From: Rhizobium sp. Q54
GTDB lineage: Bacteria > Pseudomonadota > Alphaproteobacteria > Rhizobiales > Aestuariivirgaceae
Direction: 5' to 3'
Assembly: GCA_945889445.1 (NCBI GenBank)
Contig: CAMDBX010000013.1
Span: 1-64,000 of the forward strand
DNA: 64,000 nucleotides
The notes under the pieces were generated by a model. It made no database searches, was not told the origin of the DNA, and saw nothing but the letters and a program-made list of their open reading frames with translations. Of this stretch, positions 10,324 to 20,514 are shown in pieces. Position numbers and translations under genes: made by a program. Within the stretch, counting starts at the first letter, position 1, and the number at the start of each line of letters is the position of its first letter.

Positions 10324-11385
10324 ATGACCGAGGCTCTTCTCACTCTCCTGTTCTTCGCCGTCGTGAGCTTCGGCTTCATGGCTGGCCTGCTGTTGATCGT
10401 CGCCTACCTGCTGTGGGCCGACCGCAAGATATGGGCCGCCGTTCAGATGCGCCGTGGACCCAACGTGGTTGGTCCTTGGGGTCTGTTCCAGTCCTTCGCT
10501 GATCTGATCAAGTTCGCGCTGAAGGAAGTGGTGATCCCGGATGGCGCCAACAAGGGCGTCTTCGTCATCGCACCACTGATCACCGCGACGCTGGCTTTGG
10601 CTGCCTGGGCCGTGGTGCCCGTCTCTGAGGGCTCGTTCTTTGGGCTGGTCGAAGGCAAGTGGGTCATCGCCGACATCAACGTCGGCATTCTCTATATTTT
10701 CGCGTTGTCTTCGCTCGGCGTCTACGGCGTCATCATGGGTGGTTGGGCGTCGAACTCGAAGTATCCCTTCCTCTCGGCCCTCCGCTCCGCTGCGCAGATG
10801 GTATCCTACGAGGTGTCCATCGGCTTCGTCATCGTCACCGTGCTGCTCTGCGCCGGTTCCTTGAACCTCACCGAGATCGTCCGTTCGCAGTCCACGGGAC
10901 TGGGGACGATGCTGGGCCTTCCGGGTTCATTCCTCGACTGGTATTTCCTGCCGCTGCTGCCGATGTTCGTCATCTTCTTCGTCTCGGCATTGGCGGAAAC
11001 CAACCGGCCGCCCTTCGATCTGGTCGAGGCGGAATCGGAGCTGGTGGCGGGTTTCATGGTGGAATACTCCTCCACGCCCTACCTTCTGTTCATGCTCGGG
11101 GAATATGTGGCGATCGTGCTGATGTGCGCGATGACGACCATCCTGTTCCTTGGCGGATGGTTGCCGCCCATTGACGTTCCGCCCTTGAACTGGGTGCCCG
11201 GCTTCCTGTGGTTCTTCCTCAAGGTTGTGCTCGTCTTCTTCATGTTCGCGCTCGTGAAGGCCTTCGTGCCGCGCTACCGCTATGACCAGCTGATGCGCCT
11301 GGGCTGGAAAGTGTTCCTTCCGATATCGCTGTTCTGGGTTGTTCTTACGGCTGCCGTTCTCGTCGCCTTCGGATGGGCGCCATGA
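10324..11385 (+). CDS. nuoH: NADH-quinone oxidoreductase subunit H
   Basis: 353 aa, eight or more hydrophobic helices. NuoH anchors the peripheral arm to the membrane and builds the quinone channel. Family motifs: [20 protein letters not shown] near residue 32, and the acidic loop [20 protein letters not shown] near 222, which carries the conserved Glu residues of the E-channel. Starts 3 nt after nuoG and ends in an ATGA overlap with a small extra gene. Confidence 0.97.
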   Translation: MTEALLTLLFFAVVSFGFMAGLLLIVAYLLWADRKIWAAVQMRRGPNVVGPWGLFQSFADLIKFALKEVVIPDGANKGVFVIAPLITATLALAAWAVVPVSEGSFFGLVEGKWVIADINVGILYIFALSSLGVYGVIMGGWASNSKYPFLSALRSAAQMVSYEVSIGFVIVTVLLCAGSLNLTEIVRSQSTGLGTMLGLPGSFLDWYFLPLLPMFVIFFVSALAETNRPPFDLVEAESELVAGFMVEYSSTPYLLFMLGEYVAIVLMCAMTTILFLGGWLPPIDVPPLNWVPGFLWFFLKVVLVFFMFALVKAFVPRYRYDQLMRLGWKVFLPISLFWVVLTAAVLVAFGWAP

Positions 11386-11618
11386 TCGGGGGTATGATCG
11401 GCGCGCTGCTGTTCCTCAGCCTCGGCCTTGCCGAAGTGGCGCTGTTCAACCGCTCTGTCTATCCCTCGTTGCGCTGGCGCTTCGAGACGGCCAAGACCAC
11501 CCAGTCGCAGGGTGTGAGCCCGTCGACCATCATGGCGCTGGTGAAATTCCAGGGTCTTGTTCTCATGCCGGTCGTGGGCTTCCTCGTCGGCGACCGCATG
11601 AAATCCTTGTTCGGGTGA
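11382..11618 (+). CDS. Small two-helix membrane protein between nuoH and nuoI (unknown)
   Basis: 78 aa from the ATG at 11382, which overlaps the nuoH stop by 4 nt (ATGA). An in-frame ATG at 11373 would add three residues. Two hydrophobic segments are visible: residues about 4-22 ([18 protein letters not shown]) and 53-71 ([15 protein letters not shown]). They are joined by a basic, Ser/Thr-containing loop with the segment [12 protein letters not shown]. Tight coupling on both sides (7 nt to nuoI) means it is translated with complex I. I do not recognise it as any known Nuo subunit or assembly factor. A role as accessory subunit or assembly factor is inferred from position only. Confidence 0.75.
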   Translation: MIGGMIGALLFLSLGLAEVALFNRSVYPSLRWRFETAKTTQSQGVSPSTIMALVKFQGLVLMPVVGFLVGDRMKSLFG

Positions 11619-11625
11619 AACCAAG

Positions 11626-12114
11626 ATGAAACTTGCACAAGCTGCCCGCTCGCTGTTCCTGAAGGAATTCCTCGACGCCACCGTGCTGTCGATGCGCTAC
11701 TTCTTCGCGCCCAAGGCGACGATCAACTATCCCAACGAGAAGGGCCCGGTGTCGCCACGCTTCCGTGGCGAGCACGCGCTGCGCCGCTATCCGAGCGGCG
11801 AAGAACGTTGCATCGCCTGCAAGCTGTGCGAGGCCGTCTGCCCGGCGCTTGCCATCACCATCGAGGCGGGCCCCCGCCGCAACGACGGCACACGCCGCAC
11901 CACGCGCTATGACATCGACATGGTGAAGTGCATCTATTGCGGCTTCTGCCAGGAAGCCTGCCCGGTCGATGCCATCGTGCTCGGCCCCAATTTCGAATTC
12001 GCCACCGAAACCCGCGAGGAGCTGCTCTACGACAAGGAGAAGCTGCTGGCGAATGGTGACCGATGGGAACGCGAGATCGCGCGCAACATCGCGATCGACG
12101 CGCCCTACCGCTGA
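11626..12114 (+). CDS. nuoI: NADH-quinone oxidoreductase subunit I (N6a/N6b clusters)
   Basis: 162 aa TYKY subunit. It carries two [4Fe-4S] clusters, seen as [16 protein letters not shown] (residues about 63-78) and [16 protein letters not shown] (about 102-117), each with the terminal Cys-Pro. An amphipathic N-terminal helix packs on the membrane. Starts 7 nt after the small membrane-protein gene. Confidence 0.97.
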   Translation: MKLAQAARSLFLKEFLDATVLSMRYFFAPKATINYPNEKGPVSPRFRGEHALRRYPSGEERCIACKLCEAVCPALAITIEAGPRRNDGTRRTTRYDIDMVKCIYCGFCQEACPVDAIVLGPNFEFATETREELLYDKEKLLANGDRWEREIARNIAIDAPYR

Positions 12115-12125
12115 AGGAGCCCATG

Positions 12126-12731
12126 ATGGTCGCCGCACTGTTCTTCTACCTCTTCTCGGCCATCGCGGTCGCCTCCGCGGTCATGGTCATTTCGGCGAGG
12201 AACCCGGTACATTCGGTGCTGTTCCTCATCCTCTGCTTCTTCAACGCGGCAGGCCTCTTCGTGCTGCTGGGGGCGGAGTTCCTGGCGATGATCCTGGTGG
12301 TTGTCTACGTCGGTGCCGTGGCCGTGCTGTTCCTTTTTGTCGTGATGATGCTCGATGTCGACTTCGTCGAGTTGCGTGAGGGCATGCTGAACTATCTGCC
12401 TATCGGAGCTGTGATCGGGCTCATCGTGCTGGTCGAGCTGGCATTGGCTGTTGGCAGCTGGGTGATCAGCCCCGCCAGCCTGCAGGCGCGGGCCGCGCCA
12501 CTTCCGGAGGGCGTCACCAACACCGAGGCGCTGGGACGCGTGCTGTACACCGACTTCCTGTTCTACTTCCAGGCTGCTGGCCTCGTGCTGCTTGTCGCCA
12601 TGGTTGGTGCCATCGTGCTGACCTTGCGCCACAAGGAAGGCGTCAAGCGCCAGAACATTTCCGTGCAGGTGGCCCGTAGCCCGGCCACCGCCGTCGAAGT
12701 CGTCAAGGTCAAACCGGGGCAGGGGATCTGA
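12126..12731 (+). CDS. nuoJ: NADH-quinone oxidoreductase subunit J
   Basis: 201 aa with five hydrophobic helices. NuoJ contributes the third transmembrane helix whose pi-bulge rearranges during turnover; the corresponding segment GAEFLAMILVVVYVGAVAVL is present. Two adjacent ATGs exist (12123, 12126). The second is preferred because AAGGAG is 6 nt upstream of it rather than 3. A charged C-terminal tail of about 30 residues follows the last helix. Confidence 0.95.
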   Translation: MVAALFFYLFSAIAVASAVMVISARNPVHSVLFLILCFFNAAGLFVLLGAEFLAMILVVVYVGAVAVLFLFVVMMLDVDFVELREGMLNYLPIGAVIGLIVLVELALAVGSWVISPASLQARAAPLPEGVTNTEALGRVLYTDFLFYFQAAGLVLLVAMVGAIVLTLRHKEGVKRQNISVQVARSPATAVEVVKVKPGQGI

Positions 12732-12734
12732 GCC

Positions 12735-13043
12735 ATGGAAATCGGTCTCTCTCAGTACCTCACGGTTGCGGCGATCCTTTTCACGATCGGTGTCTTCGGC
12801 ATCTTCCTGAACCGCAAGAATGTCATCGTCATCCTGATGTCGGTGGAACTCATCCTGTTGTCGGTCAACATCAACCTCGTCGCCTTCTCATCCTTCCTCG
12901 GAGATCTGGTGGGACAGGTTTTTGCACTTCTGGTGCTTACGGTTGCCGCCGGCGAGGCTGCGATCGGCCTAGCCATCCTCGTCACCTATTTCCGCAACCG
13001 CGGTACCATCGCGGTTGAAGACATCAATCTCATGAAGGGCTGA
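12735..13043 (+). CDS. nuoK: NADH-quinone oxidoreductase subunit K
   Basis: 102 aa, three transmembrane helices; homologous to the MrpC antiporter subunit. The two membrane-embedded glutamates required for proton pumping in homologues are visible in [11 protein letters not shown] and [13 protein letters not shown]. Starts 3 nt after the nuoJ stop codon. Confidence 0.97.
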   Translation: MEIGLSQYLTVAAILFTIGVFGIFLNRKNVIVILMSVELILLSVNINLVAFSSFLGDLVGQVFALLVLTVAAGEAAIGLAILVTYFRNRGTIAVEDINLMKG

Positions 13044-13051
13044 CGGGGACC

Positions 13052-15085
13052 ATGCACACCGTCTTAACTGCCATCGTCTTCCTGCCGCTGATCGGCGCGC
13101 TGATCGCCGGTCTCTTGGGCACCAAGGTGTTCAAGGGGCTCGGCCGCGATGCCGACGTTTATGGCGAACATCAAGTCCATGCCCACGGCACGAACGGTCA
13201 CGGTCATGATGACGACCGTGGCCATCACGGCCACTATGACGGGCCCAAGTGGCCAATGTACGTTACGACGGCACTGCTCTGCATCTGCGCCATTCTGTCA
13301 TGGTATGTGTTCCTTGGCTTCCTGCATGAAGCGCGCGTTGAGAAGGTGGAACTGCTGCGTTGGATCAACTCCGGCGCGCTCTCTGCGAACTGGGTGATCC
13401 GTGTCGACACGCTGACGGCGGTGATGCTGGTTGTGGTGAACACCGTATCAGCACTCGTCCACATCTATTCGCTCGGCTACATGAGCCACGACGAGCATCA
13501 ACCGCGTTTTTTTGCCTATCTCTCGCTGTTCACCTTCGCCATGCTGATGCTGGTGACGGCCGACAACCTCGTCCAGATGTTCTTCGGCTGGGAAGGCGTT
13601 GGCCTGGCTTCGTACCTTCTGATCGGCTTCTGGTACACGCGCGACACGGCAAATGCAGCCGCCATGAAGGCGTTCATCGTCAATCGCGTGGGTGACTTCG
13701 GTTTTGCTCTTGGTATCTTCGGCTGTTTCGTCGCTTTCCAGACAGTCGATTTCGATACGATGTTTGCCGCCGCTCCCGGCGTGGCCGGAAAGCCAATGCA
13801 GTTCCTCGCCTGGCAACCTGACACGCTGACCGTACTCTGCCTGCTTCTCTTCATGGGTGCCATGGGCAAGTCGGCGCAGTTCCTGCTGCACACCTGGCTT
13901 CCCGATGCCATGGAAGGTCCCACCCCGGTTTCAGCCCTGATTCACGCCGCCACCATGGTGACGGCAGGTGTCTTCATGGTCGCACGACTGTCGCCGATGT
14001 TCGAGTTGGCACCCCATGCCAAGGATTTCGTCGTCATCATCGGCGCCGTCACCGCCTTCTTTGCCGCCTCCGTTGGCCTCGTCCAGAACGACATCAAGCG
14101 CGTCATCGCCTATTCAACCTGCTCGCAGCTTGGCTACATGTTCGTGGCGCTCGGCGTGGGCGCCTATGGCGCGGGCGTATTCCATCTCTTCACGCATGCC
14201 TTCTTCAAGGCGCTGCTGTTTCTCGGCTCGGGCTCGGTGATCCACGCCATGTCCGGCGAGCAGGACATGCGCAAGATGGGCGGCTTGGCGCCCCTCATCA
14301 AGATCACGTTCGTCATGATGATCATCGGCAACCTGGCACTCACGGGTTTCCCCTTTACCGCGGGTTACTTCTCGAAGGACGCGATCATCGAGAGCTCCTT
14401 TGCGGCGCATTGGGGCTTTGCCTTTTGGGCATTGATCATCGCCGCCTGCTTCACGTCTTTCTATTCCTGGCGCCTCGCCTTCATGACCTTCAACGGTGCG
14501 CCCCGCGCCGACCGTGAGACCATGGAGCATGTGCACGAGAGCCCCAACGTGATGCTGTTCCCGCTTTATGTTCTGGCGATCGGTGCCCTGTGCGCGGGCT
14601 TTGTGTTCAAGGACTATTTCATCGGGCACGACTACAAGGAGTTCTGGGGAACCTCGCTCGCCAACGGCGAAGTGATGCATGAGATGCATGACGTTCCGGG
14701 CTGGGTGGTCTGGTCGCCCTTCGTTGCCATGGTTGTCGGATTCGTCGTCGCCTGGATATTCTACATCCGCGACACGTCGATCCCGAAGCGCCTCGCTGCG
14801 CAGCACGAGCCGCTCTACCGGTTCCTGCTCAACAAGTGGTACTTCGATGAGGTCTACAATGCGATCTTCGTTCGTCCCACCATGTGGCTTGGCCGCTTCC
14901 TGTGGAAGAAGGGTGATGGCTTCCTGATTGATGGCTTTGGGCCTGATGGGGTGTCGCATGTCGTCACTGACATCACGCGCGGCGTTGTCCGGCTGCAGAC
15001 GGGTTACCTCTATCACTATGCCTTCGCCATGATGATTGGTGTTGCCGCTTTGATTTCCTGGTTCATGTTCGGGGGCGCACACTGA
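13052..15085 (+). CDS. nuoL: NADH-quinone oxidoreductase subunit L, with His-rich insertion
   Basis: 677 aa antiporter-like subunit at the distal end of the membrane arm, with the long lateral helix at its C-terminus. Core motifs: [16 protein letters not shown] (conserved Glu of the TM5 region), [20 protein letters not shown] (Lys/His channel residues nearby) and [11 protein letters not shown]. Unusual: between the first helix and the second (residues 40-61) there are 8 His in 22 residues, with several Asp, where most NuoL proteins have a short loop. Stop overlaps the nuoM ATG by one base. Confidence 0.97.
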   Translation: MHTVLTAIVFLPLIGALIAGLLGTKVFKGLGRDADVYGEHQVHAHGTNGHGHDDDRGHHGHYDGPKWPMYVTTALLCICAILSWYVFLGFLHEARVEKVELLRWINSGALSANWVIRVDTLTAVMLVVVNTVSALVHIYSLGYMSHDEHQPRFFAYLSLFTFAMLMLVTADNLVQMFFGWEGVGLASYLLIGFWYTRDTANAAAMKAFIVNRVGDFGFALGIFGCFVAFQTVDFDTMFAAAPGVAGKPMQFLAWQPDTLTVLCLLLFMGAMGKSAQFLLHTWLPDAMEGPTPVSALIHAATMVTAGVFMVARLSPMFELAPHAKDFVVIIGAVTAFFAASVGLVQNDIKRVIAYSTCSQLGYMFVALGVGAYGAGVFHLFTHAFFKALLFLGSGSVIHAMSGEQDMRKMGGLAPLIKITFVMMIIGNLALTGFPFTAGYFSKDAIIESSFAAHWGFAFWALIIAACFTSFYSWRLAFMTFNGAPRADRETMEHVHESPNVMLFPLYVLAIGALCAGFVFKDYFIGHDYKEFWGTSLANGEVMHEMHDVPGWVVWSPFVAMVVGFVVAWIFYIRDTSIPKRLAAQHEPLYRFLLNKWYFDEVYNAIFVRPTMWLGRFLWKKGDGFLIDGFGPDGVSHVVTDITRGVVRLQTGYLYHYAFAMMIGVAALISWFMFGGAH

Positions 15086-16596
15086 TGAACTGGCCCATCC
15101 TCTCTGTCGTCACCTTCCTGCCACTCCTCGGTGTCCTCTTCATCCTGACAGTGAAGGGTGAGGATGCAACAGCCTTGCGCAACGTGCGCTGGGGAGCATT
15201 CTGGACGACCCTGGTCACCTTTCTGCTTTCGCTCCTGATCTGGATCGGGTTCGATTCCAATGCGGCTGGTTTCCAGTTTGTGGAGCAGCACGCGTGGCTC
15301 GGTGCGGCTGCGTCCTACAAGCTGGGCGTTGATGGCATTTCCATGCCCTTCGTGATCCTGACGACGTTCCTGATGCCGATCTGCATCCTCGCCTCGTGGC
15401 ATGTCACGAAGCGGGTCAAGGAATATATGATCGCCTTCCTGGTGCTCGAGACGCTTATGATCGGCATGTTCTGCTCGCTCGACATCGTGCTGTTCTACCT
15501 GTTCTTCGAGGCCGGCCTCATCCCGATGTTCCTCATCATCGGCATCTGGGGCGGCCCGCGCCGCGTCTATGCGAGCTTCAAGTTCTTCCTCTACACGCTG
15601 CTGGGCTCGGTGCTCATGCTGCTTGCCATCATCTACATGTACTGGACGACTGGCACGACGGATATCGTCCAGCTTCTGGCCAACCCTGGATTCACCCCGG
15701 AAGCCCAGAAATGGCTGTGGCTGGCCTTCTTCGCCTCCTTTGCGGTGAAGATGCCGATGTGGCCGGTTCACACCTGGCTGCCGGATGCTCACGTCGAGGC
15801 GCCCACGGCCGGTTCTGTCATCCTGGCGGCGATCCTGCTCAAGATGGGCGGCTATGGTTTCCTGCGCTTCTCGCTGCCCATGTTCCCGGACGCCAGCGTC
15901 TATTTCCAGGACTTCGTGTTCGTCCTCTCCGTCATTGCCATCGTCTACACCTCGCTGGTGGCGCTGATGCAGGAGGACATGAAAAAGCTGATCGCCTATT
16001 CGTCCGTCGCCCACATGGGCTTCGTGACCATGGGAATCTTCGCACTGAACCGGCAGGGCATTGACGGTGCAATGTTCCAGATGATCAGCCATGGGCTTGT
16101 CTCGGGTGCGCTGTTCCTCTGCGTCGGCGTCGTCTATGATCGCATGCACACGCGAGAGATAGCGGCCTATGGCGGGCTGGTGAAGACCATGCCGCTCTTT
16201 GCATTCACTTTCATGGTGTTCACCATGGCGAATGTCGGCCTGCCCGGAACGTCGGGTTTCGTCGGCGAGTTCCTGTCGCTCATGGGTGCCTTCGAGGCCA
16301 ATACGTGGGTGGCCTTCTTTGCCACCTTCGGTGTCATTCTATCGGCGGCCTATGCGCTGTGGCTTTACCGCCGCGTGGTGTTCGGCAAGCTGGAGAAGCC
16401 GTCTCTCATGAATTTGCCGGACATGACGCCGCGCGAGCTTGCGACTCTCCTGCCGCTGATCGTGCTCACTGTGTTCTTCGGTGCATATCCGGCGCCGATC
16501 CTCGATCTCTTCGGCCCCTCGGTCGAATCCATCATCAAGCCGTTGAACGAGGCCGCCGCCGCCGCGCAAGCGCTGGCGACCGCCTCGCTGCAGTAA
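15085..16596 (+). CDS. nuoM: NADH-quinone oxidoreductase subunit M
   Basis: 503 aa antiporter-like proton-pumping subunit with about 14 helices. Conserved features: [20 protein letters not shown] (the key Glu of TM5), [20 protein letters not shown] (Lys of TM7 and flanking His) and [12 protein letters not shown]. Length is typical. It lies between nuoL (1-nt overlap) and nuoN (13-nt gap). Confidence 0.97.
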   Translation: MNWPILSVVTFLPLLGVLFILTVKGEDATALRNVRWGAFWTTLVTFLLSLLIWIGFDSNAAGFQFVEQHAWLGAAASYKLGVDGISMPFVILTTFLMPICILASWHVTKRVKEYMIAFLVLETLMIGMFCSLDIVLFYLFFEAGLIPMFLIIGIWGGPRRVYASFKFFLYTLLGSVLMLLAIIYMYWTTGTTDIVQLLANPGFTPEAQKWLWLAFFASFAVKMPMWPVHTWLPDAHVEAPTAGSVILAAILLKMGGYGFLRFSLPMFPDASVYFQDFVFVLSVIAIVYTSLVALMQEDMKKLIAYSSVAHMGFVTMGIFALNRQGIDGAMFQMISHGLVSGALFLCVGVVYDRMHTREIAAYGGLVKTMPLFAFTFMVFTMANVGLPGTSGFVGEFLSLMGAFEANTWVAFFATFGVILSAAYALWLYRRVVFGKLEKPSLMNLPDMTPRELATLLPLIVLTVFFGAYPAPILDLFGPSVESIIKPLNEAAAAAQALATASLQ

Positions 16597-16609
16597 GGAC
16601 CAAGACCCA

Positions 16610-18055
16610 ATGTGGCTTCTCGAACAGGCAGACGCCGTGGCCGCCCTTCCGGAGATCGTGCTGGCGGTCCTGACACTGGCGCTCCTCATGCTGGGCGTCT
16701 TCCGCAAATCGGATGCCTCCGACGTGGTGACGCTCGGCGCTCTGGTGGCGCTCGCGATCACGGCGCTGCTGGTGATCTTTGCTCCCGACCACCAGGCCTT
16801 GGCCTTCCACGGCGCGCTGATGGTCGACACCTTCGCGCGCGTCATGAAAGTGCTGGCCCTGTTCGGTTCGGCCGCAGCACTCGTCCTGTCTGTCAGCTTC
16901 ATGAAGCGGGACGGCACGCAGCGCTTCGAATACCCGGTCCTTATTCTCCTCGCCACCATCGGCATGATGCTGATGATCTCGGCCAATAACCTGATCGCCC
17001 TCTATATGGGCCTCGAGCTTCAGTCGCTGTCGCTGTATGTTCTGGCGGCCATCAACCGTGACTCGGCACGTGCCTCCGAAGCAGGTCTCAAGTACTTCGT
17101 GTTGGGTGCACTGTCCTCCGGCATGCTGCTTTACGGCGCGTCTCTGGTTTACGGCTTCACTGGTTCTACCGAGTTCCCGGAGATTGCTGCCCATCTGACC
17201 AAAAGTGGCGCAACCATAGGCATGGTCTTCGGTCTCGTCTTCGTGATCGCCGGCCTCGCCTTCAAGATCTCCGCGGTGCCCTTCCACATGTGGACGCCGG
17301 ACGTCTATGAAGGTGCCCCGACGCCAGTGACGGCCTTCTTCGCCGCGGCGCCCAAGGTGGCTGCCATGGCACTGTTCACCCGCACCATGATGGATGCCTT
17401 CGGCGCCATACAGCCCGCCTGGGGCCAGATCATCGTGGTCATCGCAATCGCCTCGATGGCGCTTGGTGCCTTCGCCGCGATCGGGCAGAGCAACATCAAG
17501 CGCCTGCTGGCCTATTCCTCCATCGCCAACATGGGCTATGCGCTGGTGGGCCTTGCCGCCGGCACGCAGGAAGGCGTCCAAGGTGTGGTCGTCTACATGA
17601 TCATCTACATGATCATGACGCTCGGTGCCTTCGCCTGCATCCTCGCCATGCGCCGCAAGGGCCACATGATTGAGGAGATCAGCGATCTCGCCGGCCTGTC
17701 GCGTAACCACAAGGGCCTGGCCTTCGTGTTTTCGATGCTGATGTTCTCGATGGCTGGAATCCCGCCGCTGGCTGGCTTCTTCGGCAAGTATTTCGTGTTC
17801 CTCGCCGCCGTGAAGGCGGGCCTTTATGCCCTTGCCATCATTGGCGTGATTACCTCAGTCGTGGGCGCTTACTATTACCTCAGGGTCGTCAAGATCATGT
17901 ACTTCGACGAGCCAAAGGAGGCCTTCGAGCCGATGGACGGCGAAGTGAAGCTCATCGCCTATGCCTCGGGTGCCTTCACGCTGCTCTTCGTCCTCCCGTG
18001 GATCGCCAGCCCCGTCATCGCGGTCGCTGCGGCGGCGGCCAAGTCCTTCTATTGA
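16610..18055 (+). CDS. nuoN: NADH-quinone oxidoreductase subunit N
   Basis: 481 aa antiporter-like subunit, last of the complex I genes. Signatures: [20 protein letters not shown] (TM5 Glu), [20 protein letters not shown] (TM7 Lys) and [19 protein letters not shown]. About 14 hydrophobic segments. Its stop overlaps the likely TTG start of birA (TTGA), so the operon continues into biotin ligase. Confidence 0.97.
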   Translation: MWLLEQADAVAALPEIVLAVLTLALLMLGVFRKSDASDVVTLGALVALAITALLVIFAPDHQALAFHGALMVDTFARVMKVLALFGSAAALVLSVSFMKRDGTQRFEYPVLILLATIGMMLMISANNLIALYMGLELQSLSLYVLAAINRDSARASEAGLKYFVLGALSSGMLLYGASLVYGFTGSTEFPEIAAHLTKSGATIGMVFGLVFVIAGLAFKISAVPFHMWTPDVYEGAPTPVTAFFAAAPKVAAMALFTRTMMDAFGAIQPAWGQIIVVIAIASMALGAFAAIGQSNIKRLLAYSSIANMGYALVGLAAGTQEGVQGVVVYMIIYMIMTLGAFACILAMRRKGHMIEEISDLAGLSRNHKGLAFVFSMLMFSMAGIPPLAGFFGKYFVFLAAVKAGLYALAIIGVITSVVGAYYYLRVVKIMYFDEPKEAFEPMDGEVKLIAYASGAFTLLFVLPWIASPVIAVAAAAAKSFY

Positions 18056-18804
18056 TCTTGGCGACAGGACATCCGGTCCGCCATTTCGACCGGATCGATT
18101 CCACTAATCTGGAGGCCCGCAGGCTCGCCCAAGACGGGGATCGCGGGCCTCTCTGGCTTGTGGCGGATGAGCAGACGCTCGGGAGGGGTCGTCTCGGGCG
18201 CAACTGGGTGAGCGAACCCGGCAATCTCTACGCCACCTTCCTGTTCTCCATCGCCGAAGGCCCGCAGGCTGCGGCGCAGGTGAGCTTTGTCGCCGCTCTT
18301 GCCGTGCATGACACGGTCATTGCGCTGCGGCCTGAACTCTCCCCCCGCATCAAATGGCCGAACGACGTACTCATCGGCGGCGCCAAGTTCTGCGGCGTAC
18401 TGCCGGAAGTGGTGGGCGAGGCGCCCACGCGCATTGCCATCGGTTGCGGCGTCAATATCGCACATGCACCGGAGGGAACACCCTATCCGGTCACGTCTCT
18501 TGGTGCTGACCTTACCCTGCCCACCGTGCTGTCCGAACTCGATGCCCGTCTCACACGCCGTCTCGCGCAGTGGGACGAGGGCCGGGGATTTGCCACCGTC
18601 CGCGCCGAATGGGCAGTCCGCGCATTGGGCCTCGGCGGCAATGTCACGGCGACGTCAGGAACCAGGCAACTCACCGGAACCTTCAAAGAACTGGCGGCCG
18701 ATGGCGCGCTGCTGCTTGCTGAAGCTGACGGCACACTCACTCCCATCCATTCCGGCGAGGTGTCCTTCGCCGAACTCGAAGCCCTAAGGCGGAAACACGC
18801 ATGA
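18052..18804 (+). CDS. birA: Biotin--[acetyl-CoA-carboxylase] ligase (no DNA-binding domain)
   Basis: 250 aa. It activates biotin with ATP and attaches it to the biotin carboxyl carrier of acetyl-CoA carboxylase in the cytoplasm. The biotinyl-AMP loop GRGRLGRNW is near residue 45, with [17 protein letters not shown] near 100 and the C-terminal SH3-like domain at about 205-245. The N-terminal winged helix of E. coli BirA is absent, so it is a ligase only, not a repressor. No ATG is well placed: the TTG at 18052 (overlapping nuoN stop) or at 18058 is the likely start. Its stop overlaps the next ATG. Confidence 0.92.
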   Translation: MILATGHPVRHFDRIDSTNLEARRLAQDGDRGPLWLVADEQTLGRGRLGRNWVSEPGNLYATFLFSIAEGPQAAAQVSFVAALAVHDTVIALRPELSPRIKWPNDVLIGGAKFCGVLPEVVGEAPTRIAIGCGVNIAHAPEGTPYPVTSLGADLTLPTVLSELDARLTRRLAQWDEGRGFATVRAEWAVRALGLGGNVTATSGTRQLTGTFKELAADGALLLAEADGTLTPIHSGEVSFAELEALRRKHA

Positions 18805-20468
18805 ACGCGCGGCGCAGAGCCCAACTCCCCAGTGAACTCGTCTTCCTGCCCTTGGGCGGCACCGGCGAGATCGGCATGAACTGCTATGTCTATGGCACCG
18901 GCCCCGCGGATGACCGGCATTGGCTGATGGTCGACCTCGGTGTGAAATTTGGCGAGGAGACGGATCCCGGCATCGATGTTGTGTTGCCCGACGTGGGCTT
19001 CATCACCGCCGAAAAGTCACGCCTGCACGGCCTGGTGCTGACCCATGCGCATGAAGATCACCTCGGCGCTGTCGCCTGGCTGTGGCCGCAGCTCGAATGC
19101 CCCGTCTATTGCACGCCCTTTGCGGCGCAGATCCTGGCGCTGAAGCTGAAGGAAGCAGGCCTCGACGATCAGGTGCCGGTGAAGGTCATGCCCGTTGGCT
19201 CCAAGTTCAAGCTCGGCCCCTTCGGCCTCGAGATGGTCTCGGTCACCCATTCGATTCCGGAGCCAACCGCACTGCTGATCGAGACGGACCAGGGCAGGGT
19301 GCTGCACTCAGGGGACTGGAAGATCGACCGCACGCCCGTGCTCGGCCAGGGCATGGACGAGAAGCGCCTGCGTGAGATCGGCGCGAAGGGCGTCGACGTC
19401 CTCATCTGCGATTCCACCAACGTGCTGCGCGAGGGCCATTCACCCTCGGAAAAAGACGTGGCAGAGCGCATCACCGAGATCGTGAAGCAGGCCACGGGCC
19501 GCGTCGCCATAACCACCTTCGCCTCGCACCTGGACCGCATCGCAACCGCCATCCGTGCGGCGCGCGCCACGGGCCGCGAGGTGGTGATCGCCGGCCGCGC
19601 CATGCGCAACACCATCGAGGCCGCGCGCCTGTGCGGCATGTTGAATGACGCCGGGCGTTTGCTGGATCAGGAGGAGTTCGGCTACTTGCCGCCGGACAAG
19701 GTGATGCTGCTGTGCACCGGCAGCCAGGGCGAGGCGCGCGCCGCCATCGCCCGCATCGCCGAGGACCAGCACCCGCACATCTCGCTCGATCCGGGCGACC
19801 TCGTGATCTTCTCGTCCAAGACCATTCCCGGCAACGAGAAGGAAGTGAGCAGCGTGCTCAACAACCTCGCCCGCCTCGATATCGACATGGTGACGGGCGA
19901 CGATGACCTCGTGCATTCCTCCGGCCACCCACGCCAGGGCGAGCTGGCACTGCTTTATGACTGGGTGAAGCCGAAGGCGCTGATCCCCATGCACGGCGAG
20001 CCGCGCCACCTGCGCGCCCACAAGCTGTTTGCCGAATCCAAGGGCATCCGCGACGTGCTGATCCCGCAGGACGGCACCATCACCAGGCTCGCCCCCGGCC
20101 CGCTGGCGGACATCGACGAGGCACCCTGCGGGCGACTTCATGTCGACGGCCGCCTCATCGTTCCCGCCGAGGATGGCCCGGCCAAGCAGCGCCGCAAGCT
20201 CTCCCATGTCGGCATCATCTTCGTCTCGGTGGTGATCGACGCCAAGGCAGAGCTCGCTGCCGATATCGAACTCATCAGCGACGGCATTCCCGCAGGACTT
20301 GAGAGCGAATTGCTGGACGCAGCGGAGCGCGCCTTCGGCTCCACCCCAAAGCCGCGTCGCAAGGACGTGAACCAGCTCGCTGAAACCATCCGCACCGCAG
20401 TGCGCCGCGCGGCAGACCTGATGTGGGGAAAGAAGCCCATCGTCAAGGTCTCGGTGGCGAAGGTCTGA
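18801..20468 (+). CDS. rnj: Ribonuclease J
   Basis: 555 aa metallo-beta-lactamase/beta-CASP ribonuclease (5'-3' exo- and endoribonuclease), acting in rRNA maturation and mRNA decay in alphaproteobacteria. Zinc motif [10 protein letters not shown] is near residue 75, the beta-CASP region has [10 protein letters not shown], and later motifs are [11 protein letters not shown] and [11 protein letters not shown]. It starts with an ATGA overlap on birA. The nuo-birA-rnj order is common in Hyphomicrobiales. Confidence 0.95.
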   Translation: MNARRRAQLPSELVFLPLGGTGEIGMNCYVYGTGPADDRHWLMVDLGVKFGEETDPGIDVVLPDVGFITAEKSRLHGLVLTHAHEDHLGAVAWLWPQLECPVYCTPFAAQILALKLKEAGLDDQVPVKVMPVGSKFKLGPFGLEMVSVTHSIPEPTALLIETDQGRVLHSGDWKIDRTPVLGQGMDEKRLREIGAKGVDVLICDSTNVLREGHSPSEKDVAERITEIVKQATGRVAITTFASHLDRIATAIRAARATGREVVIAGRAMRNTIEAARLCGMLNDAGRLLDQEEFGYLPPDKVMLLCTGSQGEARAAIARIAEDQHPHISLDPGDLVIFSSKTIPGNEKEVSSVLNNLARLDIDMVTGDDDLVHSSGHPRQGELALLYDWVKPKALIPMHGEPRHLRAHKLFAESKGIRDVLIPQDGTITRLAPGPLADIDEAPCGRLHVDGRLIVPAEDGPAKQRRKLSHVGIIFVSVVIDAKAELAADIELISDGIPAGLESELLDAAERAFGSTPKPRRKDVNQLAETIRTAVRRAADLMWGKKPIVKVSVAKV

Positions 20469-20514
20469 GCCCTCATTCAATTCCTCCAGACGGAAATGCT
20501 ATAAGTCCCGAATC

